Source of the DNA: Ceratodon purpureus
Lineage: Eukaryota; Streptophyta; Bryopsida; Pseudoditrichales; Ditrichaceae
Direction of reading: 5' to 3'
DNA: 64,000 bases
Assembly (NCBI GenBank): GCA_014871385.1
Contig: CM026427.1
Coordinates: 9,722,430 to 9,786,429, forward strand
Shown here: piece after piece, positions 23,232 through 35,943 of the stretch
Layout: each line of letters begins with the position of its first letter
How positions within the stretch are numbered: the first letter of the stretch is position 1
Notes under the pieces: model-generated
The model's input: the letters and a program-made list of their open reading frames with translations, nothing else
Told to the model about the DNA's origin: nothing
Database searches by the model: none
Program-made: the position numbers and the translations under genes

Positions 23232-24331
23232 CCTACTCCATGAAATTCGGACCTGTCGTGGCATATTCTAGTTTGCCCAGGGGGGGAAGCACAATAAAGT
23301 GGACCACAAAAGTGCTTAGCTCATTGCCAATTTCAGCCTGTTGTGTAAACACAGTAGAAAGTGGCATCTAAAACTTCTTGATGGGAAATTAAGTTTGGGA
23401 TACGGAAAGTAGACTTGATGTACTACAACTTCCGAAATTTGCGTTTGTAGTTGTTGAGTTGAGACACCTCTATGAACACCACAAAGTTGAACAAAGTGAA
23501 TGCAGTCATTTGGAAAAGTGACCGTATTACATTGTAGTTTTGACAGAATTCACTTTTGACTTTGTGGGGCCCTTCATTTGTACATTGCGCTTGTAGAAAT
23601 GATCCAGGTGGCCGTGTTTGCAATCCTAGATTGGCAAAAAGTATCCCCGGGACGTTTTTAAAACACTGTTTTCGGTGAAACTTTTTGTGAGGTTTTTTTC
23701 ACCGAACATTGTTTTTTAAATTGGAAAAAACATCCTCTAAAGACAATAGAGGGCTCCAAATGAAGAAATCAAGACTTTGGAAAAGTTCATTTTCATGATT
23801 TAGAACTAGGGGTCAAATTAAGTTTCAATTGAAGATGTTTTTTTCATGGAGATGTGTGTAAGATACCTTATGACACCTTAGAAAGTGACTAAAATGCTCA
23901 AAAACTACACCAAAATGCTCAAAATCAGCTTTGAGCTATAAAAAACAGCACACTTCATATTCACTACCTAGTGATCACATATTGCACTTGGTGGTCCACT
24001 TTATTGTGCTTCCCCCCCAGAGAAGTGAGATTACCGGCCGTAGTGTACTACCTACCAGAATTTAGCAAGCAGTGAATGACCAAAGCTAGAGCCCACCCAT
24101 GATTGCAACTTTCCATTACGACAATTCATTATCAAAGAGTTTCCATGCATGAAAAGCACATGTGTACAAATCTTGAGTCGTAGGCTATGCTAGGTAGAGT
24201 ATTGGGCATGGTCCACTGCGGGTTGTAGCAAGATTGTCCATGCAACCTACCTCGTTGCTTCGCGACTTGGTAGGTAGCATGAACAATCCCGCTACAGCCC
24301 GTAGCGGACCATGCCCAATACTCTACCTAGT
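23232..24331. mobile_element. Composite insertion inside the PreP zinc-motif exon
   Basis: The hexamer acatag occurs on both sides (23226-23231 and 24332-24337). Removing one copy and the 1,100 bp between restores a continuous PreP reading. This is the mark of an insertion with a target-site duplication. Inside, a long inverted repeat (gggggaagcacaataaagtg at about 23283 against its complement ending near 24012) frames about 700 bp. A separate hairpin element fills the right end. No transposase is encoded. The class is uncertain, since the outermost ends do not match each other. Confidence 0.7.
24190..24330. repeat. Hairpin element (141 bp, near-perfect inverted repeat)
   Basis: The arm ctaggtagagtattgggcat is matched by its complement atgcccaatactctacctag at the other end. 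Pairing continues inward for about 50 bases with a few mismatches. It has the form of a fold-back MITE nested in the insertion. Confidence 0.85.
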
Positions 24332-25438
24332 ACATAGTGTACTGTGTGGCTCTCGCAAATATCCTCTGAAGGAACCATTTGTAGAGCTCCTGAAGGGCAG
24401 TTTGCAGACATTCTTGATTGCGTTCACCTACCCCGACCACACTTGCTACCCAGTAGCGTCTACAAATTTACAGGTGTCCTCTCGTTTTTCTGTTTGATAC
24501 ATCGCTTTACGATAGTTTGGAGCTGTTTGGGTGACTACTGTTTATTTACGTTTTCAATTTTAAGACTAGAGAATGCATGAATCTTTTGATTCATCAGCAT
24601 TGTTTTCATATGCGAATTCTTCTGACAAGTAGTTAGCCTCTATTTCTCTAAACATGGCTTTACCTCTAAAGTTGATAACTCTCAAGCATTAGTCATGTGT
24701 AGCTTGTGCTGCGCACATTTCGTTCCTTATGAGATGCGGTTTGGGAGTGAACAGGACTTCTACAACTTGGTAGATGTCTATCTGGATGCCGTGTTTTATC
24801 CCCGTTGTGTAAACGACGTAACTACCTTTCAACAAGAGGGTTGGCACTACGAGTTAAACGATCCTTCGGAAGATATTACCTATAAAGGTAATCTGCCGCA
24901 ACAGTCCTTGCATCACAACCACGTACTGGGCGACTCATTTCAATTTATGACAGCTTGTTGATTTGTTTTTATTTACTGGAGGGGAGTGTGATAAAACATA
25001 CTGCGTCATGTGATAAATGCATAAATTGACATTACTACTTAGAACTAGTTGGTACTTTCCCAGCTTCGTTGCTTCGGATTTCCTGAGTACTCTTGTTTGG
25101 TTTTCAGTGTCTGAGTGCATTACGAAGTTTCGTCTTTTTTTGACCTTTTTTGAGAAGTTGTAGTGATTTTTTTTTTAATAGGAATATGGTTGAGTTAGTG
25201 GAAGTTAGTACTTGACTTGTTGGTGCTATTGACTTCTAGCTTCATTGGTTTGGAATTTGGTGAGTCCATCTTCAAAGTCCTGGCTTTCTATGTATGGGTG
25301 GCATCACAGTGGGTGCGCAAAGTTTCACCTTTTTTCAGCTGGTATTGATGATTGGTGTATGTTATGGGTCAGATCGTTGTTGAAGAGAAGTGCCCAAGTG
25401 GAGATCAGATTGTGATAAGCTTTTAAGTTACAAGCAGG

Positions 25439-28400
25439 ATGACAAGTACGGTGGATGATCGTAGCCCTCATCAGAATGGAAAACCTAATGAGGTATGTTG
25501 TTATTAACATCAATTACGAGCCTATGTTTGTAAGTTGGGTGATGTTTTCGAGGGTTACGAGAGCTGGGCCTGCTTGCTTGAAGGTGAACAACAGGGGGCT
25601 AAGTGTAATATTAGTGTGGTTGATTTCAGGGCCTGCAAGATTTGCAATTACTGAACTTTTCAATCTGAATATGAGAGTTTTGGGTTGTTTTCCCCTTCTT
25701 GGTGTGCGTATACTGGGATAATCATCTGGTGATATGTTGTTTTGTTAAATGTGACTCTTGTGCTTTATTGTTTGGCTGGCTTTGTTCTTGCCACTTGCAT
25801 GAGGAGTGGGCTTAATCACAAAGTAGAAAGTGGCAGTCACTTACATACTGTAATTACTTCATTTACTACTTTGCATGAACGTGACAAGATACTTGGTTGT
25901 GCAGGAGGTGAAGACGGTGAAGGGTACAGGATGAGAGTGGCTGGAGAAATATAATACACTGGAAATTACACTGAAGTTGTATCGATCGAGCTGAATCATT
26001 TGCTTATTCAATTGGTTTTATTCGGGAAGTTGGGCAAAGTAAAAGCCTCAGACCTTGGATCCGGCTGGTTATTCAGATATTGATAGTCCTAATTGGGATT
26101 ACGACGGGCAGATCAGCAGAAATATATATCATCAGTCGTATCTTCGGCAGACACAATGGCTTCTTATTCACAACGATCTTTGACTCCGTCGAGGCAGCAG
26201 CCGGGTATGGACGGTGCTGCCATAGCCCGAGCTCAACAACAACATCGGCAGAATACCTTAGCTCAACAGCAGCAACTACGAGCACCCCCACCTCAAGTTC
26301 AATCCATTTCATGTCCAGTAGCCATTGTTTGGGACATCGAGAATTGTCCTGTGCCAGGTGAAGTGAATGCTGAGGATGTCGCTGGTAACATGAGGATTGC
26401 TCTTCGGGAGTATCCTCATGTCGGAGCTGTTACTATGTTCTCTGCATACGGTGATTTTAATCACTTCCCACGGAAGGTTCGCGAAGGATGCCAAAGGACG
26501 GGTGTCAATTTGATTGATGTGCCGAATGGCAAAAAAGATGCTGCGGATAAGGCCATCTTGGTGGACAAGGTTCCTGTTCGCACTTGATAATCCTCCTCCA
26601 TCCACCATTTTCCTCATTACAGGGGATGTGGACTTCGCTCCAGCCCTGCACAAGCTCGGCCAACGCGGATACGTGGTGGTTCTCGTAATTCCGGATGGAG
26701 TTGGTGTATCCTCAGCTTTGAGGGGTGCTGGTCGCTTTGTGTATGATTGGCCCTGTCTGTGTCGTGGGGAAGGGTTGCGGGATCCTCAGAGACAAGGCAG
26801 GAACTTCAACACTCTCTATCCTGTTGACGATCGTAACCAGGGCCGGGTGCCAAGTAGTATGACATAGGATCGAATATCTGTAAGCCAATTCCAGGATGCG
26901 TATCCTGATTATAGTATGCCATGGACAGCCGAGGAATCAGACCTTTACAACGATGAGGATGTGTACGGAGAAGAAATTCTTACTTGGCCTCGTAATAACG
27001 TGTACAACGTAGCGCCTGTAGACTATGGCCACCAACATTATGTGATGCCAGGACAGGTGCAGCCTCAGGGACTAAGGACGAGTTCAGTTCATAATAACTA
27101 TCGCTCTTCACATACTACACAGCCTGGGCAGATGAGGCAAGGGTCTGGAGGATTTGTGGACACTGGAGGCAGATCTGGCATATCCGCCCCTGAAAGCGCT
27201 CATGTCATGTCTTCTCCCGCCCCTCTAGGAATGCAACCAGGTGAAGCTGAAGAGCCTACGAGCCCCGGCGGGAGTTCACCTCTGTGGGTCCAGCCAGGTG
27301 ATCTTATCGGATTGAAGAGGCAGCTTGTGCAACTTCTGAATCAAAACGGAGGAAAAATGATGCTCTCCAACGTCCCTGCTGAGTACAATAAGCTGTTTGG
27401 GCGACCCCTATATTTGGCTGAGTATAATGCACAGAGGTTGGTACATCTGTTTGACAGGATGAAGGATACATTGGTCATTAAAGGGGATGATACGTCGAAG
27501 ACCCTGCATTTGGCAAAGAAGGAGCCTGACCGTGTGACCAACAAATACAAGCCTTCGAGCAATCGGGCTTCTGCTCCTAAGGGCGACAAAGACAAGTAAG
27601 CATAGTTTTTTTATCTGTTGTCATCAGTGTGTCATATCATGGAGTGTTTGAGTGAGAATATTATTTCGAAAGCGTTCCTGCTATTGTCAGCGAGTGAAAA
27701 GTCTAGGTTTCATTTTTGAAAGAGTCCTTTTTGTAAGAAAGAATACTTACCTTGACTCCACGTTTCTACCAGGGATACAAGTGAAGATTCTGATCCAGAG
27801 GGCACTGTGCTACCAAGTAAGGAAGTTGAGAAGGAGACGAACAAAATAGATTTTGCAGCAGACCTTCTGAGCAAGAGCAGTTTGCTCGAGGTGGAAAAGG
27901 ATTCAGAGAAAGAGACATTTGCTGGAATCGATAGTTTAAGCAAGAAGCATCTGCTCGATATGGATATCGATCTGCATATGGATGAGGAAATTGTAGTTCA
28001 AGGAAACTCTGTTTCTTCTGATTGGAATCCTGCATCAGTTGATATCAAGAGTGACGTTGATGCTTCGAAAGTTGAGACTGTTGTTGATGTTGAAGAGGTA
28101 AGCAGAAAAATGTTGCTTGGTTTAAGAGTAGATGATAACGTATGGAAAGAGCGTCAGTTTGGGAATCGGGATGATGGATAGCTTTCACAGCATGTGTGCT
28201 ATGTGAACAGGGTGTAAATTGTTATGAGTTCGGAATACGTAATGTTTGCAAATATTTTAGGGTGGGATATCACGTGTTGTCAACTCTAATTTGAAGCTTG
28301 TGGTATGACTTTCAATAGGAGGACATAAAGGTTGAAGAGTTCGTAGGCGATGTGCATAGGACAAACTTGGCAAACTTTAAGCGACAGCTTCAGGAGCTTC

Positions 28401-28529
28401 TAGTTGTTTACTCATACCAGATTCCTTGTAATGACGTTATAAAGGCATTACCAACAGCGGTTTGCCCGGATTCTTGACCTACCTTCTTTCGGAGTGGTTA
28501 GTATGGAGGCACTTTTTGAAAAGGTAACC
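25439..28529 (+). pseudogene. NYN-domain / LOTUS (OST-HTH) protein gene copy, frameshifted
   Basis: The order of parts matches plant MARF1/limkain-b1-like RNA-binding proteins. These combine an NYN RNase-like domain (VAIVWDIENCPVP about 26316; FLITGDVDFAPAL about 26606; acidic D/N residues kept) with OST-HTH/LOTUS modules (LKRQLVQLLNQNGGKMMLS about 27315; ANFKRQLQELLVVYS about 28370). A short first exon at 25439-25492 starts MTSTVDDRSPHQN and ends at a GTATG donor. Breaks: one extra base near 26568 ends the NYN frame early, a TAG stops the next segment at 26867, and the second LOTUS exon loses frame near 28450. The last exon ends at 28529 (MEALFEK, GTAACC). Several independent lesions make this a pseudogene copy. 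Errors in the sequence are possible but less likely. Confidence 0.82.
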
Positions 28530-28782
28530 ATTGTCTTTAGACTTTCTTTTTTAATGCGTTTCCTTGCTGGTGTTCGTTAAACATGCTGATCATCTGCAAA
28601 TGGCGTGGTAATGTTCCTTGAACTGTGGTAGCATCTGCGACTGGTCCTATTTATTGCCGAAAAGAATCTTCATCTAGTATGTTTGCTCAGAGTGAGTGTG
28701 TATCTCAGTATGGTCTCTTTCGAATGCTTATTTGAACATTAAGGTGGCTTACGATTTAATGAACACCGTTGGCTTATTATAG

Positions 28783-29172
28783 GTGATACATCGGCTTGTC
28801 GGAAGCGGGGCCTGACACCATCAGACCAGCACATGCCGTGCACCCCATCACTGCACTCCAAATTGAGTGGTCTCTTTGGACTCGTGATGTAGAAGAGACC
28901 GTCATTCCTGTTTGCAGGTACACTCATCTGGTCTTGATCTCTTTCATATTTCCCCATAACTCAAAATTTGCACATAGGCTGAAGTTAGAGCAGCCTATGC
29001 TTGGATGCTACATCTCTCCGTCAGTCTTGTGAAGCCTTATAATCAATATATATGAGAGTTGGATTGTTGCAGAGAGCTGGGAATAGGGATTGTCCCATAC
29101 AGCCCACTTGGACGAGGCTTCTTCTCTGGTAAAGCAGTTGTGGAGAAACTACCGGAGACACACGCCAGGACC
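28783..29172 (+). pseudogene. Aldo-keto reductase gene fragment (two internal exons)
   Basis: Exon 28783-28917 reads [18 protein letters not shown], then [17 protein letters not shown] and PVC. Exon 29073-29172 reads ELGIGIVPYSPLGRGFFSGK and ends at a GTAAG donor. These are adjacent internal exons of the plant auxin-induced/PCNT115-type aldo-keto reductases (NADPH-dependent carbonyl reduction). The catalytic N-terminal exons and the C-terminal exons are missing on both sides. It lies 250 bp after the NYN-LOTUS remnant in the same orientation. Confidence 0.88.
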
Positions 29173-29737
29173 GTAAGTTTTCGAATTCAAGTTACTTGGT
29201 TAGAGTCTGAGAAGAAGGATACAGCACCAGTCCTCCACTTAGTGAATAATGTAACTTGCTTAACGTACATAATCCTCATGATCAAAAGCAAGGGTGTTTC
29301 CAGAAATCCGCTAAGTAGTGCGTGACGAAATCCACACAGTTGCGAGACCTAGTGCTCAGAATGGACTGTAGAATTCACAGTTCCTGAACGATTGCCATAA
29401 TTCACAAGTACATGATATTTATTACAATGCCCAACTGCAAGAATATAAAACATACAGGGGCGACAGAACGTCGATTGAGACATTGCAACCTAAATGGTAT
29501 CTTTGCAGTAGTACTAAATTTACATGCACAATTTCTACATAATAAAAAGGTGCAGTTTGAACTTCGAAGCTACGATGACAAATCTGGAGCACGCTGACAT
29601 GACGAAGCTGGATACATGACCCATTGTCTACATGGATCAAGAAGTGCATGACCACGCTGTGATACACAGTTCTAAGGTAAAATAAATGTGTCCATTCTGA
29701 GGCACTGCACGATGACGCTTACGTCTTTCACGATGAT

Positions 29738-30355
29738 TTAAGAAAAGCGTCGTCCCATGCGCCTGTCGGCCCTGCGTCGTCCCCTGCTCCTGGGCACGAT
29801 ACGGATAATCGCATTGAAAGCCCTCGTGAATTGCTCGTCATGCATTGCACAGAAGAACGGTGGGTCACAATCCCTGCGATAGGGCGTCAAGCTGACTTCG
29901 TTCATAGTCCAATACCCACAGGTCGAATGGGTGTCTATCACCCTCACTCCGACTGATGCCGGGTGGCGATGAACCACCTCCTCCCGTTCGCGGTTGCACA
30001 TCAAGCACTGGTGACGGAATCCATAAACAAGATCCGGGGACGCTTGCAGGGTCATCAACGCCTCAACACACCTGTCGACGATATCCAAGTCCTCGCATTT
30101 AGCGGGGTCGGGGTCCCTGTCAAACTCGTCACCCGTGATATCTTGAATGTCAGCAACCAAGTTCCGTAGTTTCCATTGCAGATAGTCCTGAACTCGCTGG
30201 AATTCAAAAGGTGTAAGCTCCTTACTAACAACTTCCTTGGTGTTCATTTTAATGAGCCGATGAAACACCTGCTGCCCCAACTCAGACAGCCTGTGTCTGC
30301 TCCAGAACCAGCCATTGTGTGCGGCGCGCCCCTCACGAGGCGTACTCTCCTCCAT
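29738..30355 (-). CDS. Uncharacterised 205-residue protein with Cys-rich C-terminal half
   Basis: The ATG at 30355 (MEESTPREGRAA) lies just after an acceptor (ctaattgcag), implying a 5'-UTR intron. The protein has an amphipathic helical middle (FEFQRVQDYLQWKLRNLVAD), then HQCLMCNRE and PPFFCAMHDEQF, which might form a small metal site. It ends in an Arg-rich tail (PRSRGRRRADRRMGRR). No known family is recognised. The first ~30 bp of the coding region and the upstream region are duplicated at 40.2 kb. The open, unbroken frame and the splice signal argue for a real gene. Confidence 0.55.
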   Translation of the reverse strand: MEESTPREGRAAHNGWFWSRHRLSELGQQVFHRLIKMNTKEVVSKELTPFEFQRVQDYLQWKLRNLVADIQDITGDEFDRDPDPAKCEDLDIVDRCVEALMTLQASPDLVYGFRHQCLMCNREREEVVHRHPASVGVRVIDTHSTCGYWTMNEVSLTPYRRDCDPPFFCAMHDEQFTRAFNAIIRIVPRSRGRRRADRRMGRRFS

Positions 30356-30740
30356 CGTCCCAATCGAGAATCTGCGACCACCACTGCAATTAGTACAAAG
30401 GAAAACGTCTTCAACTCTAACAGCTTGATGAGGAGCTGAAGCCCTTCCAATCACTTCAAAACCAACAAATCAAAAATTCTCACAATCCCAACTCAACTGA
30501 CGAAACAAGTGAATGACTCGAGATCCCTTACATACAGACTCAAGCACTGATCAATGGATTCAAATGAAACGGTCTCTCAAGTTGCGTAAGCGAGCTCCCG
30601 AGGAGAGCAGGAGATCATGAAGCGATGGGGAGAGCGAAGTGAGCTGGAGAATTGAAGCTGCGAGTGAAGAGAGTTGGGGATGAATTCAAGTGAAAGGAGT
30701 CGGCGGTGAAGAGAGCTAGTACGAGTTGACTCGAGTGGCA
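30328..30740 (-). repeat. Duplicated promoter/5' region, copy 1
   Basis: About 400 bp covering the first codons, 5'-UTR intron and upstream region of the 29.7-30.4 kb gene is repeated at 40,168-40,560 with roughly 90 percent identity by eye and small indels. The copy at 40 kb lacks the rest of the gene. Confidence 0.88.
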
Positions 30741-30919
30741 TCTAATTCGTCGGAGTTTTGGGAATTTGAGCCAATTTCGATCGCCCTTCGAACCAGATGA
30801 ATTTGAGCCAATTTCACACCTGGCATGCGTTTGAATGGGGATTTTGTGGGAACGTGTGCACATAGGCATTTTCCCAGTTCCCGTCCGGCTACGTCCCGTG
30901 TGTTGCTCTGAGCTCATTC

Positions 30920-33777
30920 GTGTTTTACGTGAGCAGAGGATCAGCTTGCGGTAACAAATTTAACTGAATCTGGATAGTCCAGAGTGTAGGATTAACAACA
31001 GTAGATGAAAATGATCTCTATAATCTAGGATTTCTGAAGTTATTCTTCAAATATGTATATTTCATGTGTGTGGATGGGGATCCCATGTTTGAAAGTCTGG
31101 AATTAAGTTGAAAGTCCAGATTTAGTTAAACATGGCATTTCTGTAATCATGCTAGGTTGCAGAAAATCGAAAAGAGGGCTTATTTTGCACTTATATCTTG
31201 TGATATTCGGGTTTAATTTGGATGATATTGGAACTAGTTATACAATTTATTTAGACATTATATGTCATTTCAAGTTTAGTAAGTAGCTATTTTGTGTATT
31301 GAAAAGCAAACAAGAACTTAACAAAAACTCCAAGTATTTTTTTCGAGTGCTGTAGATAGAGTTTTTCTTTTTGTAGGTCATAACACCAAATGTGAAAGAT
31401 TACTAATACTCTCATAGTGAAAACTAAGTTAATTACTACTAGTTTTACCATAGTTACTACTGCCTACAAGACATTAAACATGTCATTTCCCAAATATATT
31501 AAGAGTACTTATACAACAAGGTCTATTGACCCCATTACAATTGAAACACTATATTTATGTAACTAGTATCTACCTAGTCACTAGTGCTAACAAGACAATA
31601 GACATGTTAACCAAATCTAGCTTCATATGAATTCTACAAAAGTCCATTAGAGGCAACACATCAACCTAATGATTTTTTGCTGAAAGGATACAAGGCAAAT
31701 GAGCCGTCGTGTTACAGAATAAAAGCAAGTTGTTGACCGCCATTGCAGACCACTTTGACATTTGGTAGCTTGCCAAGACTTTTACTATCTATACCTGAGC
31801 AGAGGATCACCAATTCAGCACTATAAACGAGATCTAAATCCTAAACTTGAAAATACCTATAAGACCACACTAGTAGAATCTATATAACCTTGTGACTCAA
31901 CATTTAATTTACATGACCTACAATAATTCTATTACAAGTTTGTAAGGTTGAGATTTTAATACCTCACTTTCATTTTCATCTATGACACTTAAAAAAAATG
32001 TATTTATTGGTTAAAAATAGATTGGGTTGTTTAGGTGTTTAGGGCTTATTTGATGAATTAGGGCTAAGATAGGCATCTTTGATTGACCACTCACAATCTC
32101 GTATGTGTCACAATCCAATAGAGTAATATTGTAGAGGAGTGTCATGTGCCACATATGATAATAAGAGGATTAGAGTGTACTTTGAACATCTTCCATAATT
32201 GATTCCATTGGTCATCCCACAATGAGCTTGCCAATCTGAAATTTATGCAATTTTTGTCATTTTGAGATCATAAGGGAGAGTGTTCTAAAATGGAACAATA
32301 CCAATTATAGAACTGTGGGCTTTTTCACACAAGAGTACATAATAGCTTCTTCACCCAACAAGTACCATGTACTCACTCCAAACATTGTAGGGTTTCAACT
32401 TAGGGCACCATTTTAGAAATACCTATAAGACCACACTAGTAGAATATTGGCCAAAAAAGTTGTCTGGAATAACGTGTCTGAAATGACATGAGAGATTTAT
32501 GTCTGTAATGACATAAAATTCTGTTATTATAATTAAGATTATGTCTATGAATCTATTATAATAAAATTATATAATCATTTAAAAAAACCGAAACCTTATA
32601 TCGTCAATACATACAATATTTATTCGAAATCATTTTTAACGAATGATAAGCATTTGCAACCCTTTTGACCCAGTATTGATGGCATGAAAACGCAAATTTG
32701 AAGGTGAAATAGTTTTAGTGGAAATGATTGTAGAGCCTGGTGAACAAATACCAATGATCAACAAGATTGGTAGAAGCTCAGAAACATAGATTTATAAAGG
32801 AGTGAATGACTCTAGTATGGCATAGAATAGCTTACATAGAATCATTGCAAATTGTTGGGCATTAAAACCTAATTTCAAAGTGTTGAATGGCCCATTCTAA
32901 AAAACCAAATATCTATCATGAAATCAAGAGAAGAAACTGGCGACCAAAAATAAAAATTGAGGTTTACAATTATAGTAGTATTGAGTCTTGAGGTTGAAGG
33001 CTTTGATGAATGAATAGATCAATAGAATGGAAGGCCTAGTGGAGAAGTGGAGAAACAAGATGAGAAAATTGAAATGGAAGTTGCATCATGAATGAATGAT
33101 TGATTTGTATAATCCAGTCATAAATAATTAGTTTTACTTTGTACTTGTGGCACCGACTGCATCAGGAGCTATTATTTTCTGTTCATTTGAAATTCGATTC
33201 TTAATTCTATCTCATTATGCAAATTACATCATGTAATTTGCATGAAATCTGCGTTCTAGTGGCAAAAACTTTACTTGAATAAATAACCACCAAGATTAAC
33301 TATCCAATAGTTTAAATTACGTCAAATTGGTGCATATTATGTAAGCCATGAACATGGAAGGCAAGCCCAAAATTACTCCATACTGTATGCACCAAGTTAG
33401 TTTTCACAGGTGACAATTGATTTGGTCTACAAACTTATTCTCAAATATTTAAAAATAATGCTTTTGAAACATGAATTGCAGAAAGCTCTACTAAATTCAT
33501 ACCTTAGTGTACCTCATTATATTAATTTAAAAGTTTGTCACAATTCTATATTTTTTGAGGTAACTTCTAAGATCTGGTTTCACAATCACACCACAATTGC
33601 TGTCAAATGCCAGTCAACACTCCGCATTGGTCCAGCCTCTATGACACAGGCTCAGTGCATGATAGAATTACAATTGTGTAGCAATTCAAGAGACCATTCA
33701 TGAGTCCTTGTGTACATGCAACATACCGGTGGAGTGTTCAACCTGACTCGCGAGATTGAATACGCAATCCATTCAAG
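30920..33777. other. AT-rich DNA without recognisable gene
   Basis: No coding signal was seen. A 29-bp direct repeat, containing cacactagtagaat, occurs at 31851-31879 and 32417-32445. The cactagtagaat word resembles CACTA-type ends, but no matching inverted end was found. Confidence 0.6.
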
Positions 33778-33835
33778 AAGATTGAATTCCTAGGGATTGT
33801 TAAAAACAAGCCTCCAAGTCTACACTATATAACTA
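33778..33835 (+). repeat. 58-bp direct repeat, left copy
   Basis: Starts aagattgaattcctagg and ends cactatataacta. It matches 35944-36001 with one mismatch. Confidence 0.95.
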
Positions 33836-34986
33836 GAGGTGTTTAAGTTCTCCTTAAGTAACTGTGCTTCTTCAATGCAATCTTTGTTTGTAAGCATAGT
33901 TTTAATAGGAATTTGTAATTTGTGGCATTCACATAACTCATGCAAGGGTTTCTTTCAAGGTTAGATGGAAAGTTTTTCGTTTTCCGGTTCATTTTTTCAC
34001 CACCCTATCTTCATTTGGCACATGCTTTGCACGTCTGTCATTAACCCCTAAGTGCCCAAGCATGTTTTGGGTCTCAAAACCTCCAAAACAGTGATTTTTG
34101 ACCACCTTGTAGAAACGACAATTTGAACCAAACAAATTTGCTTTTTTTAGACATACAGCCGTAAGATCTTGTGCTAAACCTTCTTCAAAAGTACTGATAA
34201 AATTTTCAGCCGTTGGATGTTTACCATCTTAGAGATTATAATATTCAAAGTTGCAGCAAAACTTTTTTTGGGCATTGGCTCAATGACATAGTCAAAATGG
34301 TGCAAAGGGGGAGTTGAAGATTGTTATCCCAAACATTTTGCCCATATTTTTTCCCATGTAGGTAATCAAGTTGAGTACCTCCATGGAAAATTTGAGAGAC
34401 TCATTCCTTTTTTTGGCTCTCATAAAAATTGTTTTTTAGAAGCAGGTCTGAAAACGTTGATATAATAAAACATGCATGACGTCACGTATATTTGGTTTTA
34501 GAAAAATTTGAACGGCGATTAGGTAGGTGCCTTTATAAGTTTTTGATTTTTGAGCGAAATTATTTTTGAAAAATTTCAAAATCTCAAATTTTGAAGAATT
34601 TTGAAAGAAGTAATTCAAAAATTACTGAAAATACTGAAGCTTGTCTTTGTAATTTTTAGAGGCTGCCCTTGTAAAATTGGTATATTTTTTGACTTTGGTC
34701 TCTTTGGAATTTGAGTGGTGGTTTGGTTATGAACATATTTCAAGAATTTTTTTTAAAAAAAAGCCTAATTTTAAGCTGCCCGTTTTGGGCTTGAAACCTA
34801 AAATTTCTAGATGAAGGTCTTAAAATTGGAATTTGGCTTTGCAAATTTTACCACATACACTTTACAGTACAAGGAGCATCCAGTAAAAATATTAGGCAAA
34901 AATATCACTTTTAACCCTTTTATCTAGACTGACCGAAACAGCAAAAAGCCGTTTTGGCTTTCCTAGGCACTTAGGGGTTAATGCAG

Positions 34987-35430
34987 TTTTACAATAAATT
35001 CAATATTCGTCAAAACATTGCGGAGGTGCTCGAGTATTTTTGGAGTTTACCAAGTCATCAAAACTATTGGAGAAAGGTGCTTTTATCACTATTTTTATTT
35101 CTTCTAGATTGTTTTCTGTAGTTGCTTGATATTTTGGGGCTATGTTGTTTATTCAATTTATTTATTTTCAAAGGTGTTTGATGTATCTAAATTCTAAGGC
35201 TGTTTTCTTCAAACTGGTTGCTATGAAACAGGAGAAGCGGTTGTATTTGAAGTTTCTGAATCTACTTATAAATGACAGTATCTATCTTCTGGATGAAAGC
35301 CTAATGAAAATATCCGAACTTGAAGAAATGGAAGTGCAAGTGGGTGAAGAACAGCCCAAGAAAGACATGAGAGAGAACGACATTACCATCAACAAGGACA
35401 TGTACAACATCGTGTCTCTAGCTTTTGAGC
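34987..35430 (+). pseudogene. Ubiquitin conjugation factor E4 (UFD2/UBE4-like) gene fragment
   Basis: Exon 34987-35076 reads YNKFNIRQNIAEVLEYFW, then SLPSHQNYWRK and a GTGC donor. The next exon starts at 35232 after acceptor gaaacag with EKRLYLKFLNLLINDSIYLL and DESLMKISELEEMEVQ. These are adjacent core-domain exons of the E4 polyubiquitin ligase. The U-box and N-terminal region are absent. The fragment kept an intron, so it was copied as DNA. It lies between two 58-bp direct repeats, beside a Tnp2-like transposase gene, suggesting transposon-mediated capture. Confidence 0.82.
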
Positions 35431-35943
35431 CAACATACTATTCCTCAGTGTGGTCTGCATTTCTTCTTAGTTCTCTTACATACCTGTTCGTTCTTTTTGG
35501 TGTGGCTAAGTCACAAACTGGTTGGGTGAATTGTGGAATGCTTTTACATGATGTTCGTAAATGAGGATGTTAAAATGGTCCTGTACACATCTACAGAGAA
35601 AACTACACTTGTCTTATTCCCTGAAGTGGTGTGTTCACCTTTCTCTCACACTGTTTTTTTATAATCACTTCTAGTATGGGTTGTCTGAATAGATACATAT
35701 ATGCCTCCTATGCATAGTGAGCTTTCGGGACAGTAGTGAAAATGTTACATTAATAAAAATGTTACATTAATAAAAATGTAACATTATTGACTAGTACAGT
35801 CTTTCCGTGCATGACTAAATGTATATTATTAGAAAAATAATACATTGATGTTGAACTAGGCAATGAAACATTTTACATCATTTCAAAAAATTAGGCAATT
35901 GCATTTGTAAATAATTTATACATGAATGAAATATCTTTCTCCA

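Larger units (their letters stand above)
22301..24887 (+). pseudogene. PREP1: Presequence protease (PreP, M16C) gene fragment, disrupted
   Basis: PreP is an organellar zinc protease that degrades cleaved targeting peptides. Pieces of its N-terminal catalytic half are in order on this strand. They are 22301-22476 (GFERVEEQFVDAYKS...ENKVFGIVFSHAP), 23193-23231 (EDSTGIPHILEHS, the HxxEH zinc motif), 24338-24473 (VLCGSRKYPLKEPFVELLKG) and 24755-24887 (DFYNLVDVYLDAVF...FQQEGWHYELNDPSEDITYK). Splice sites remain at most borders. The join of the first two exons is out of frame, the second exon is split by about 1.1 kb of foreign DNA within HILEHS-VLCGS, and no later exons were found. It is a truncated copy that kept its introns, hence a DNA-level duplication. 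Confidence 0.88.

Noticed and set aside
31851-32445. CACTA element starting at cactagtagaat
   Set aside because: The word occurs twice in the same orientation, and no inverted partner end was found nearby.
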